From contig CAMTNN010000030.1 in the NCBI GenBank assembly GCA_947073895.1, positions 1 to 11,996 on the forward strand: 11,996 nt of DNA, written 5' to 3'. The notes under the pieces were generated by a model. That model ran no database searches. It saw nothing but the letters and a program-made list of their open reading frames with translations, and was not told the DNA's origin. The position numbers and the translations under genes were made by a program. Positions 6,085 to 11,996 of this stretch are shown here, piece after piece (positions within the stretch are counted from its first letter, which is position 1; each line of letters opens with the position of its first letter). The stretch is from an uncultured cyanobacterium. Lineage in GTDB: Bacteria > Cyanobacteriota > Vampirovibrionia > Gastranaerophilales > Gastranaerophilaceae.

Positions 6085-7881
6085 TTATTCTTCAGTATCC
6101 ATTTTCTTTATTTCTAATAATGTATTTGGTGCAATTTCTGATTTAGAAACTACTTTTATTTCTGGAAATGTTTCTACTAATAATTCATATAGTACATATC
6201 TAATTTTCTCATCTGCAAAAATAACAGGTTTTTGTTCCATATATACATTTGCAATAGTTTCAATAAGGTATTGGCTTTGCTCCTCACTTAATTCACTATT
6301 TTCTTTTAGTATTTGTGTGATTTCCGGTGATATTTCAACTCCGCAAATTCTATAGTATTCATCATAAAGAGTTGATGTAATTGTATATTTTAAATCTTTT
6401 CTTAATTTTTCTGTCAAAATAATCGGGTCTTGTGTATGCTGCACATTTTTTGCAAGACTTTCAAGTATGAATTTATAGTCTTTGATTGAAACTTCTTCTC
6501 TTATAAGTCTTGTAAGAATAGTTTTAATATCAAAGATAGAAATTTTGTTTAAAATATAGTTGTCAATAAAATCATCATTATAACTTGATTTTGCAAGATT
6601 TAAGTAATTAACAACATCATTAACTGAAAAAATTTCGTTGACATTTTTTATTACGTAGTTTCTCAGATGATTTATTATAACATCTGTTGCCTCTATGGCC
6701 AAAGTATTTTCCGGCAGTTTTTCTGCTTCTTGCTGTGATAGCCAATACACTGTTGCTTTATTAATAGGGCTAATGCCTATAATATAATCTAAGGAGGTGT
6801 TACACTGGTAATGTTCTTCCAGTTTATCAGCGGTGACCATATATTTTTCAGGATATATATATCCACAAGCAACAAGATTGTTTCGAACAAAGAGTTGATA
6901 TTCATTTTCATACAAACTCGGATTATCCTGAAGTCGAATTTTGGGGATAATATATCCTAATTCGTCTGTTAATGTTTGTCTTAATTCGACTAGTTTTGCC
7001 AAAAATTCTTGGTCTGCAATTTGAACAAGATTTGAGGCAAATTGTATGGACAATTCATCGATTCCCATTCTATCATACATTTTTTCAGGGGCGACTAAAT
7101 TTTGGAGCATTTTATTGTTTGCTTGTTCAATATGTGGATTTATAATGCTGCAAAATCTTTCAAGTATTATGAATAGAACTAATGCTATTAATGCTATAAT
7201 AATTGTTATTTTTAAAGGTACTATATTATTTAAAACTTCCGGACATTTGACTGCCAGTTTAATTAAAGTAATAACGCAAAGAAAACAAAATATATATTTA
7301 AAGTTTCTTTTTGGTTTTTGAGAAGTATCAGTTTCTACATAATCAGAATCTTCTTCCTCCTCCTCCTCCTCTTCTTCTTCTTTTCTTTCTTCCGCCATTT
7401 TGTCAATATTGCTTTGTTTTTTTGCGTTTTTGGCAGTTTTCTTTTTTATTTTATTCTCTTCTAATAATTCGTCTATTGCAGCATTATAGGTTTTTATGAC
7501 ATGACGTTCGACAGTATCAAGTAATTCTTCGTGTTTAATCTTGTTTTTATAACAATGCTTAGTTATTTCAAAAATAGTAAAAGCTATTTTTTGTAAAATA
7601 GTATCCCAATACTCATTAGGGATATCAGAGCGTGCTAAATCAACACTCTTATGAAATGTCCATTCTGCAAGAATTTGACATATGTATGCAGCGTCTTCTG
7701 ATGTGAGTTTTATAGTATCATCGTTTACCAATGATTCACCGGCTAAAATGATAAAATTATGCGCTGTGTCAATGATATATTTAACATGTTTTTCCGAAAT
7801 ATCTTGAGGAATAAGACTCGGAATCTGGTCTACTAGTTTTTGAGCAAATTCTTCATAATTAAATTGATCATCTGTTATCAT
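6085..7881 (-). CDS. Two-helix membrane protein with FlhA/SctV-type (FHIPEP) C-terminal cytoplasmic domain, 598 aa
   Basis: Layout: residues 1-145 are an unrecognised helical domain with no signal peptide. Residues 146-192 are a basic then acidic linker with ten consecutive Glu (168-177). Two membrane helices follow, at about 194-212 and 222-242. Residues 262-590 match the whole cytoplasmic domain of FlhA/SctV, the export-gate component that docks substrates and chaperones in flagellar and type III secretion. Diagnostic stretches are ELGYIIPKIRLQDN (307-320), NEYQLFVRNNLVACG (326-340), VYWLSQQEAEKLP (378-390), DVIINHLRNYV (400-410), LIREEVSIKDYKFILESLA (459-477), TQDPIILTEKLRKDL (483-497) and KPVIFADEKIRYVL (551-564). 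The N-terminal eight-helix gate of true FlhA, about 300 residues, is missing, so this cannot be a normal export gate. It is the last gene of the coaBC unit, 19 bases after the secreted-protein gene. Two membrane passes would place both large domains in the cytosol. Its function is unknown. Confidence 0.9.
   Translation of the reverse strand: MITDDQFNYEEFAQKLVDQIPSLIPQDISEKHVKYIIDTAHNFIILAGESLVNDDTIKLTSEDAAYICQILAEWTFHKSVDLARSDIPNEYWDTILQKIAFTIFEITKHCYKNKIKHEELLDTVERHVIKTYNAAIDELLEENKIKKKTAKNAKKQSNIDKMAEERKEEEEEEEEEEDSDYVETDTSQKPKRNFKYIFCFLCVITLIKLAVKCPEVLNNIVPLKITIIIALIALVLFIILERFCSIINPHIEQANNKMLQNLVAPEKMYDRMGIDELSIQFASNLVQIADQEFLAKLVELRQTLTDELGYIIPKIRLQDNPSLYENEYQLFVRNNLVACGYIYPEKYMVTADKLEEHYQCNTSLDYIIGISPINKATVYWLSQQEAEKLPENTLAIEATDVIINHLRNYVIKNVNEIFSVNDVVNYLNLAKSSYNDDFIDNYILNKISIFDIKTILTRLIREEVSIKDYKFILESLAKNVQHTQDPIILTEKLRKDLKYTITSTLYDEYYRICGVEISPEITQILKENSELSEEQSQYLIETIANVYMEQKPVIFADEKIRYVLYELLVETFPEIKVVSKSEIAPNTLLEIKKMDTEE
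7351..7380 (-). repeat. Trinucleotide tract encoding ten Glu
   Basis: On the minus strand the tract is three GAA, five GAG and two GAA codons in a row, inside the linker of the FlhA-C-like protein. Slippage by whole triplets would change linker length without a frameshift. Confidence 0.85.
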
Positions 7882-7886
7882 AAAAT

Positions 7887-7898
7887 TCTCTCTCTCTT
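7887..7898 (-). promoter_or_regulatory. GA-dinucleotide ribosome-binding site of the FlhA-C-like gene
   Basis: The minus strand reads AAGAGAGAGAGA, then ATTTT, then ATG. The only Shine-Dalgarno-like bases are in this (GA)5 run. The match to AGGAGG is weak and the spacing is diffuse. Translation may depend on coupling to the gene that ends at 7901. Confidence 0.45.
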
Positions 7899-7900
7899 AA

Positions 7901-8446
7901 CTATAGTTCAAAATATTCTGATTTATTTAGCGTTCTTTCGTTTCGATAGTAACTGTTTAGAAACTTTGCGCGTTTTATTATATTATACCATTCATTGTAA
8001 TTTGACATAAATTCGTCTTTATTTTTGTTGATATAATGCACGCTCACTATCGCATTATGTGCATGTGTTACTCTAAAAAACTCGCATTGGCCTTCAATAT
8101 TTTTGTAATCCTGCGTACATCTTCCGGCAATTGAATCATTCCACGTGCTTCGGAGAGTTTTGTAATTCCCTGTCGGATTAGTTTTTTTCATCATTGCAAG
8201 ATTATTGTTCATAAAAACATTTACAGGATATGTTGAATCATTATAAGAGTGAACAATAATTGTACGTCTCCAGTTATTGCTTGATTGTCCTTTTGGAACA
8301 TATTGTAAAATTGCCTCATTTCCCTTTTTTTTATAATAAGCTTTAACCCAATTTTCTCCATCGGGGTATTTAATAATAATTGTTTCATAAGCCATTGCGC
8401 AAAGTGCTATAAAAAATAGAATGCTAAATAAAAGGACTTTTTTCAT
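7901..8446 (-). CDS. Secreted protein of unknown function, 181 aa (paralogue of 2632-3162)
   Basis: I do not recognise the family. A Sec signal peptide is clear (MKK, core 4-16, CAMA|YE, cleavage after residue 19). The mature protein is basic and rich in Asn and Tyr. It carries NWRRTIIVHS (58-67) and IVSVHYINKNKDEF (133-146), which align in order with NWTSRTTVIS and IRVIHFSKKYEYKGQDEF of the 2632-3162 protein, so the two look like divergent paralogues. Two Cys (110 and 121) could form a disulfide after export; the paralogue keeps one equivalent (121). Its start overlaps the end of the Nif3-family gene by 23 bases, with Shine-Dalgarno AAGGAG nine bases before the ATG. The FlhA-C-like gene follows after 19 bases. 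Overlap and spacing argue for one transcript with coaBC. Confidence 0.85.
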   Translation of the reverse strand: MKKVLLFSILFFIALCAMAYETIIIKYPDGENWVKAYYKKKGNEAILQYVPKGQSSNNWRRTIIVHSYNDSTYPVNVFMNNNLAMMKKTNPTGNYKTLRSTWNDSIAGRCTQDYKNIEGQCEFFRVTHAHNAIVSVHYINKNKDEFMSNYNEWYNIIKRAKFLNSYYRNERTLNKSEYFEL

Positions 8447-9083
8447 TCGCTAAAACTCCTTTTTCACCGACTTCCGAAATCTTTTTTAAAAGTTCTGCAG
8501 CTCCGATTTCGCTTTCAAAATGTCCGATATCAAATACAACTTTGGTAGCGTCAATTGCTGTATGGAATTTTAAATCTCCTGTAACAAACGCGTCACAAGG
8601 TGTTGATTCAATGAACTCGCTTCCTGAGCCGGCACAAAAGCCGATGCGTTGCACGGTTTTTATATCGTGATTGTTGACGTATTTTAGTGGTTTCAATTTG
8701 TTTACAAGCTTTTCAATTTCTATTGGTTGTTCTAATTCAACAATTCGAACAAAATCTCCAAATTCTTTGCCATTAAATCCGAATTTTTCTAAAAGAATAT
8801 CCGTTGTTCCGCCATGCGCTTTATCTAAATTAGTGTGGGCACAATACATATTAATTTTTCTGTATTCCAGGGGAACGAAAAACAAAGGATGGTGTGAAAT
8901 TATCATATTGCATTGTTGTTCAATTGCTTGCTCTACAACATTTTTAGTTACAGTTAAAGCAAACATGACTTTGTTTATTTCAGAATCTTCCAAATCTACA
9001 ATCCAACCGCTTGCATCCCATTTTTCTTGTGTTTCAAGCGGTGCAAAGTCTTCAATTTTTTTTACAATTTCGTATTTATTCAA
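8424..9083 (-). CDS. Nif3-family dinuclear metal-binding protein (YbgI/YqfO type, short form)
   Basis: The protein has 219 aa from the TTG at 9083. The Nif3 family forms hexameric toroids with a two-metal site; its substrate is unsettled, and the old label 'GTP cyclohydrolase 1 type 2 homologue' is by similarity only. Family marks are KWDASGW near the N-terminus (21-27), SHHPLFF (His64, His65), AHTNLDKAHGG (81-91, with His83 and Asp87), TGDLKFH (168-174) and DIGHFESE (His188, Glu190). It is the short form, without the PII-like insertion of YqfO. I chose TTG 9083 because GGAG lies seven bases upstream and the protein then begins LNKYEIVKKIEDFAP, as expected. It overlaps the coaBC stop by eight bases (TTGAATAA), which suggests translational coupling. 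A longer reading from 9134 would overlap coaBC by 59 bases and adds only a basic, non-homologous extension. Confidence 0.9.
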   Translation of the reverse strand: MNKYEIVKKIEDFAPLETQEKWDASGWIVDLEDSEINKVMFALTVTKNVVEQAIEQQCNMIISHHPLFFVPLEYRKINMYCAHTNLDKAHGGTTDILLEKFGFNGKEFGDFVRIVELEQPIEIEKLVNKLKPLKYVNNHDIKTVQRIGFCAGSGSEFIESTPCDAFVTGDLKFHTAIDATKVVFDIGHFESEIGAAELLKKISEVGEKGVLANEKSPFI

Positions 9084-10242
9084 AGATTTTCTCCAAAATC
9101 TTACGCGCAATATTTTGTTTGGTATCTTTTTCAATATGGCAGATATTTAAACTTTTATCAAGTATGTAAACTTCGTTTAAGTCACTTGAAAATCCGATAT
9201 CTTTTCTTGAAATATCGTTGGCTACAAGATAATCACAGCCTTTGTTTTGAATTTTTGTTTTAGCGTTTTCAAGCAAGTTTTCGCTCTCGGCACAAAATCC
9301 CACAATTTTAGCTTTTGAACCGGCAAGACTTTTTAAAATATCAGGGTTTTTTACTAATTCTAAGCTGATTTTATCATCCGATGTCTTTTTCATTTTTTGT
9401 TCTGAGTAGTTTGCAACTCGGTAATCAGCAACAGCGGCTGCCATAATTACGCAATCTTGTTTATCAAGTTCTGTTTTTACAGCTTTTTCCATTTCTTGAG
9501 CGGATTCGGTTACCAAATTTTTATATGATTTATTTACCCCAAAGGTTGAAATTAAAGTAACATCAGCACCCATTTCAGATGCACAATCGGCTAAAGCAAT
9601 TCCCATTTTACCTGATGAGTAGTTAGAAATATATCTTACAGGGTCGATTTTTTCTTTTGTTCCGCCAGCTGTGATTAGAATCTTTTTACCTTTTAGAATT
9701 TGGTTTTGAGAAAGAATTTTGGATGTTTCTTCAAAGATATCTTCAACCTCAACCATTCTTCCTGTTCCGTTTGTACCGCATGCTAAGAATCCTGATTCTG
9801 GGTTAAGAATATAGTATCCGTGGTTTTTGAGTTTAGTTATATTTTCTTGAACAAAAGGGTTGTTCCACATACTTGTGTTCATAGCAGGTGCAAGTAAAAT
9901 TGGTTTTGAAAACGCGCAAGCTGTTGATAAGAGTAGGTTGTCACAGATTCCGTTTGCGATTTTTGAAATCGTATTAGCGCTTGCTGGAGCAATTACAAAA
10001 ATGTCAGATTCAGATAGGGAAATGTGTTCAGGTTTGTATTCGTCTATTTCAAAGTTGTCTACATACACTTCGTTCCCACTCAAAGTTTGAAGGGTAAGCT
10101 TTGTTACAAAATTTAGTGCATTAGGGGTTACTACCACTCTAACATTTGCCTTTGATTTTTTAAAAAGCCTAATGAGTGAGCAAATTTTATAAGCTGCGAT
10201 ACCGCCTGTAATCCCTATTAATATGTTTTTATTTTCTAGCAT
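9076..10242 (-). CDS. coaBC: Bifunctional phosphopantothenoylcysteine decarboxylase / phosphopantothenate-cysteine ligase CoaBC (Dfp)
   Basis: CoaBC carries out two consecutive steps of coenzyme A synthesis: ligation of cysteine to 4'-phosphopantothenate (CoaB), then FMN-dependent decarboxylation to 4'-phosphopantetheine (CoaC). From the ATG at 10242 it has 388 aa, a normal length. CoaC, about 1-180: ITGGIAAYK (11-19), the active-site His in HISLSES (His73), PASANT (86-91), PAMN (119-122) and the flap with conserved Cys155 in LACGTNGTGRM. CoaB, about 184-388: TAGGTKEKIDPVRYISN (191-207), SSGKMG (209-214), AAAVADYR (268-275) and the lysine motif KMKK (283-286). I prefer ATG 10242 to the TTG at 10260 because MLENKNILIGITGG is the family start. 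There is no Shine-Dalgarno; TATAAT sits six bases before the ATG. It heads a four-gene minus-strand unit. Confidence 0.97.
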   Translation of the reverse strand: MLENKNILIGITGGIAAYKICSLIRLFKKSKANVRVVVTPNALNFVTKLTLQTLSGNEVYVDNFEIDEYKPEHISLSESDIFVIAPASANTISKIANGICDNLLLSTACAFSKPILLAPAMNTSMWNNPFVQENITKLKNHGYYILNPESGFLACGTNGTGRMVEVEDIFEETSKILSQNQILKGKKILITAGGTKEKIDPVRYISNYSSGKMGIALADCASEMGADVTLISTFGVNKSYKNLVTESAQEMEKAVKTELDKQDCVIMAAAVADYRVANYSEQKMKKTSDDKISLELVKNPDILKSLAGSKAKIVGFCAESENLLENAKTKIQNKGCDYLVANDISRKDIGFSSDLNEVYILDKSLNICHIEKDTKQNIARKILEKIFE

Positions 10243-10248
10243 GCTTAT

Positions 10249-10254
10249 ATTATA
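10249..10254 (-). promoter_or_regulatory. Putative -10 element (TATAAT) giving a leaderless coaBC mRNA
   Basis: On the minus strand TATAAT, six bases (ATAAGC), ATG. This is the same geometry as at mnmG, predicting transcription from the A of the start codon. No Shine-Dalgarno and no clear -35 hexamer are seen. Confidence 0.45.
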
Positions 10255-10285
10255 ACGCAAAGATAATAAAACGCCGTATATACTA

Positions 10286-10313
10286 TTGAAATAAACTTTT
10301 TATATGATATAAT
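10286..10313 (+). promoter_or_regulatory. Sigma-70 promoter of the RHH regulator gene with extended -10
   Basis: TTGAAA (10286-10291), 16 bp, TATAAT (10308-10313), with TGA directly before the -10 (extended -10). The predicted start near 10320 gives a 14-base leader holding the Shine-Dalgarno GGAGGG. Two palindromes, GTATATAC (10276-10283) and TATATGATATA (10301-10311), flank or overlap the core elements and are candidate operators. Confidence 0.65.
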
Positions 10314-10333
10314 AAAGGTTGATTGGAGGGAAT

Positions 10334-10522
10334 ATGGCAAGAGTATTGATTTCAATGTCTAACGATTTTTTAAACAGAGTAGACAGTATTGCGACTTCAG
10401 AACAAAGAACACGTAGTGAATTGATTCGTGAAGCTTTGCGTGTTTATATTAAGCGCAATAAAATTGCTAACAATGTTAAAGCAGAAGAAAATGCTACCCT
10501 TTTAACAGAATTATTATCTTAA
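10334..10522 (+). CDS. Ribbon-helix-helix (CopG/Arc-type) DNA-binding protein, 62 aa
   Basis: This is a small RHH regulator. The N-terminal strand is ARVLISMSNDFLNRVDSIA, followed by the typical helix-turn-helix segment RTRSELIREALRVYI (30-44) and a polar tail. RHH proteins dimerise, and the paired strands enter the DNA major groove, usually as repressors of their own or neighbouring genes. The start is ATG 10334, with GGAGGG five to six bases upstream; the in-frame TTG at 10319 precedes that Shine-Dalgarno and is not used. No toxin-like gene adjoins it, so a toxin-antitoxin role is unlikely. The next gene starts 23 bases downstream. Palindromes in its own promoter fit autoregulation, which may extend to the divergent coaBC promoter; this is inferred. 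Confidence 0.87.
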   Translation: MARVLISMSNDFLNRVDSIATSEQRTRSELIREALRVYIKRNKIANNVKAEENATLLTELLS

Positions 10523-10530
10523 GTTTGTGA

Positions 10531-10536
10531 TATAAT
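10531..10536 (+). promoter_or_regulatory. Putative -10 element with very short leader before the PLP-enzyme gene
   Basis: TATAAT is followed by nine bases and then the ATG at 10546, so a normal start site would leave a leader of about three bases. No Shine-Dalgarno and no good -35 are present. Co-transcription with the RHH gene is the alternative. Confidence 0.35.
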
Positions 10537-10545
10537 TCCAGTATT

Positions 10546-11766
10546 ATGGAATACAATATTAAGAACGCGGAAAAATTTTTAGCTGCACAATTTGAGGCAG
10601 TGGATGAGATTAGAGATAACAACCAGAGAAAAGTTTTAAAGGCTTTTTTTGATAATAAAGTTGCGCCTGAACATTTTTATACAGTTTCAGGTTACGGGCA
10701 TGACGATTTAGGCAGAGAAGTTTTAGATAAGACTTTTGCCCAAGTATTTAAAGCAGAAAAAGCACTTGTCAGAATACATTTTGCATCAGGAACACATACA
10801 TTAGCATGTGCCTTGTTTGGAAATTTGCGTTACGGAGATAAATTAATTTCTGTAGCTGGTGCACCTTATGATACAATGCAGGAGGTAATTGGGACTGCAG
10901 GGGATGAAGAGACAAAACGGGCATCTTTAATGGGGAACGGTGTTTTGTATGATGAAGTTCCGCTTAAGGATGATGAAATTGACTTTGATTCTTTAGAAAA
11001 AATGATTGATGAAACTGTTACAATGGTTTTGATTCAGCGTTCAAAAGGGTATTCGACCAGAAAATCATTAACAATCGATGTAATTGAGCGTATTTGTAAA
11101 ATAGTTAAATCAAAAAATCCTGATTGTATTTGTTTTGTTGATAATTGTTATGGAGAATTTGTAGAAGATAGAGAACCTCTTGAGGTTGGTGCGGATTTAA
11201 TTGCAGGTTCTTTGATTAAGAATCCTGGTGGTGGTATTGTAGAAGCAGGCGGTTATATTGCAGGTAAAGAGCTTTATGTAGAGCGTGCAGCAAATCGTCT
11301 TACTGCTCCGGGTATTGGTTCAGAGGGCGGAGCCATGTTTAATCAGCATAGGTTGATGTTCCAAGGTTTGTTTATGGCACCTTCGATTGTGTCAGAGGCT
11401 GTTAAGGGTGCGATTTTGGCAGCAAAAGTTTTTGAAGACATAGGGTTTAATTCTGCACCTAGATATGATGAAAAGAGAACAGATATTATTCAAAACATAA
11501 TTTTTGGAAAGCCGGAGCATTTAGAAGAGTTTTGTAGAACGATTCAATCACTTTCGCCTGTTAACGGTTATGTGACGCCGATTCCGGAGTATATTCCAGG
11601 GTATGAGGATCAGGTAATTATGGCAGGAGGAACATTCATTGAGGGGTCAACTATTGAGCTTTCTGCAGATGGTCCGATGCGCGCACCTTACGTTGCATAT
11701 CTGCAAGGTGGATTGAATTATGCGCATGTAAAAATTTGTCTTGAAGAAATGTTAAAAAAACTTTAA
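10546..11766 (+). CDS. Methionine gamma-lyase-family PLP enzyme (YnbB / 'aluminium resistance protein')
   Basis: The protein has 406 aa and belongs to the PLP fold-type I family often named Met_gamma_lyase or aluminium resistance protein (YnbB); true substrates are poorly established. Visible marks are VSGYGHDDLGREVLD (47-61), the phosphate-cup segment HFASGTHTLACALFG (78-92), the GAPYDT loop (105-110), QRSKGYSTRKS (164-174), the Asp that pairs with the pyridine nitrogen in FVDNCYGEF (Asp199), and the Schiff-base lysine in SLIKNPGGGI (Lys225). The C-terminal domain (RTDIIQ, GGTFIEGSTIELSADGPMR, PYVAYLQGGLNY) is complete. It is a cytosolic enzyme, probably acting on sulfur or other amino acids; the precise reaction cannot be called from sequence. 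It lies just after the RHH regulator, and the tRNA-Ala follows. No terminator is seen directly after the stop. Confidence 0.93.
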   Translation: MEYNIKNAEKFLAAQFEAVDEIRDNNQRKVLKAFFDNKVAPEHFYTVSGYGHDDLGREVLDKTFAQVFKAEKALVRIHFASGTHTLACALFGNLRYGDKLISVAGAPYDTMQEVIGTAGDEETKRASLMGNGVLYDEVPLKDDEIDFDSLEKMIDETVTMVLIQRSKGYSTRKSLTIDVIERICKIVKSKNPDCICFVDNCYGEFVEDREPLEVGADLIAGSLIKNPGGGIVEAGGYIAGKELYVERAANRLTAPGIGSEGGAMFNQHRLMFQGLFMAPSIVSEAVKGAILAAKVFEDIGFNSAPRYDEKRTDIIQNIIFGKPEHLEEFCRTIQSLSPVNGYVTPIPEYIPGYEDQVIMAGGTFIEGSTIELSADGPMRAPYVAYLQGGLNYAHVKICLEEMLKKL

Positions 11767-11775
11767 AAATACCCC

Positions 11776-11806
11776 TTTACAAAAAAAAATTAGCATGTAT
11801 TATAAT
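11776..11806 (+). promoter_or_regulatory. Putative promoter of tRNA-Ala
   Basis: TTTACA (11776-11781) is followed by TATTAT (11798-11803, 16 bp) or the overlapping TATAAT (11801-11806, 19 bp). The start would fall near 11810-11813, giving a 5' leader of about 40 bases. The leader can fold a small GTTAT-CCC-ATAAC hairpin just before the tRNA. Confidence 0.55.
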
Positions 11807-11849
11807 AAATGTAGCTGAGAGACAAAAGCTCAAAGGTTATCCCATAACT

Positions 11850-11925
11850 GGGGGATTAGCTCAGCTGGTAGAGCACCTGCTTTGCACGCAGGGGGTCAGG
11901 AGTTCGAATCTCCTATCCTCCACCA
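11850..11925 (+). tRNA. tRNA-Ala, anticodon UGC
   Basis: A complete 76-nt cloverleaf. The acceptor is GGGGGAT against ATCCTCC (one G-T pair). The D stem is GCTC/GAGC with loop AGCTGGTA. The anticodon stem is CCTGC/GCAGG with loop TTTGCAC and anticodon TGC at 11883-11885. The variable loop is GGGTC, and the T stem AGGAG/CTCCT has loop TTCGAAT. Discriminator A is followed by a genome-encoded CCA. The G3-U70 pair that identifies tRNA-Ala is present as the G-T at the third acceptor position. Confidence 0.98.
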
Positions 11926-11937
11926 TTTTGAAAAAAC

Positions 11938-11970
11938 ACACTCTTGAACATTGGTTTGAGAGTGTTTTTT
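11938..11970 (+). terminator. Rho-independent terminator of tRNA-Ala
   Basis: A twelve-bp stem (11938-11949 with 11954-11965, two G-T wobbles) has the four-base loop ATTG and is followed by TTTTT and then ATTGTTATTG. It lies 12 bases after the encoded CCA. Confidence 0.85.
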
Positions 11971-11996
11971 ATTGTTATTGTTAGGTTTTCACCATC

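Noticed and set aside
6085..7881. The FlhA-C-like protein as a truncated flhA pseudogene
   Set aside because: The frame is uninterrupted, has its own start, an added N-terminal domain and two new membrane helices, and sits in an unrelated tight operon.
9084..9134. Longer start (TTG 9134) for the Nif3-family protein
   Set aside because: It would add 17 basic residues unlike the family and overlap coaBC by 59 bases; TTG 9083 has GGAG at good spacing and gives the normal N-terminus.
8671..9263. Two plus-strand frames opposite the Nif3-family and coaBC genes
   Set aside because: Both real genes show conserved motifs across this interval; the plus frames have none.
10334..10522. RHH protein as antitoxin of a toxin-antitoxin pair
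   Set aside because: Neither neighbour is a small toxin; the flanking genes are coaBC (divergent) and a PLP enzyme.
11807..11849. tRNA leader as a T-box or other riboswitch
   Set aside because: About 40 bases is too short, there is no T-box sequence, and it precedes a tRNA rather than an amino-acid gene.

Overview
The window is AT-rich, densely coded bacterial DNA with the standard code: Trp is TGG, and TAA, TAG and TGA all act as stops. Most genes have a Shine-Dalgarno sequence, and several proteins carry Sec signal peptides. My best guess is a gut-type non-photosynthetic cyanobacterial relative (Gastranaerophilales/Melainabacteria). The guess rests on base composition, the mix of families and general protein style; no marker here proves it. 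There are 11 credible protein genes and one tRNA. I see no insertion sequence, CRISPR array or phage module, and no gene-free stretch longer than about 100 bases.

Left part, 1-3162, minus strand: a small secreted protein gene, then mnmG (tRNA U34 modification), then an unrecognised soluble protein that ends in a perfect 12-bp terminator hairpin. The ribosome-binding site of the last gene lies inside a second hairpin.

Centre, 3251-6046, plus strand: a compact three-gene operon. It encodes a CpaE/TadZ-like receiver-ParA ATPase, a multi-pass membrane protein, and a secreted M48-peptidase-like protein that has lost all its zinc ligands. It ends at a strong GC-rich terminator.

Right-centre, 10242-6085, minus strand, facing the previous operon: coaBC (coenzyme A synthesis), a Nif3-family metal-binding protein, a second secreted protein that appears paralogous to the one at 2632-3162, and a 598-residue membrane protein. 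That last protein is the most striking item. Its C-terminal half is a clear, complete FlhA/SctV (FHIPEP) cytoplasmic domain, but the eight-helix export-gate half of FlhA is absent. In its place are an unknown helical domain, a charged linker with ten consecutive Glu residues and two membrane helices. No other flagellar or type III secretion gene is present in the window.

Right end, plus strand: an orphan ribbon-helix-helix regulator with a good sigma-70 promoter, a methionine gamma-lyase-family (YnbB/aluminium-resistance) PLP enzyme, and a complete tRNA-Ala(UGC) with its own promoter-like sequence and terminator.

Two genes without any Shine-Dalgarno sequence, mnmG and coaBC, have TATAAT exactly six bases before their ATG, which predicts leaderless mRNAs. 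The PLP-enzyme gene is nearly the same, with nine bases. The main candidate for an undescribed system is the pair of converging operons: CpaE-like ATPase, membrane protein and pseudo-peptidase on one side, FlhA-C-like membrane protein and secreted protein on the other. That functional link is inference from proximity only.
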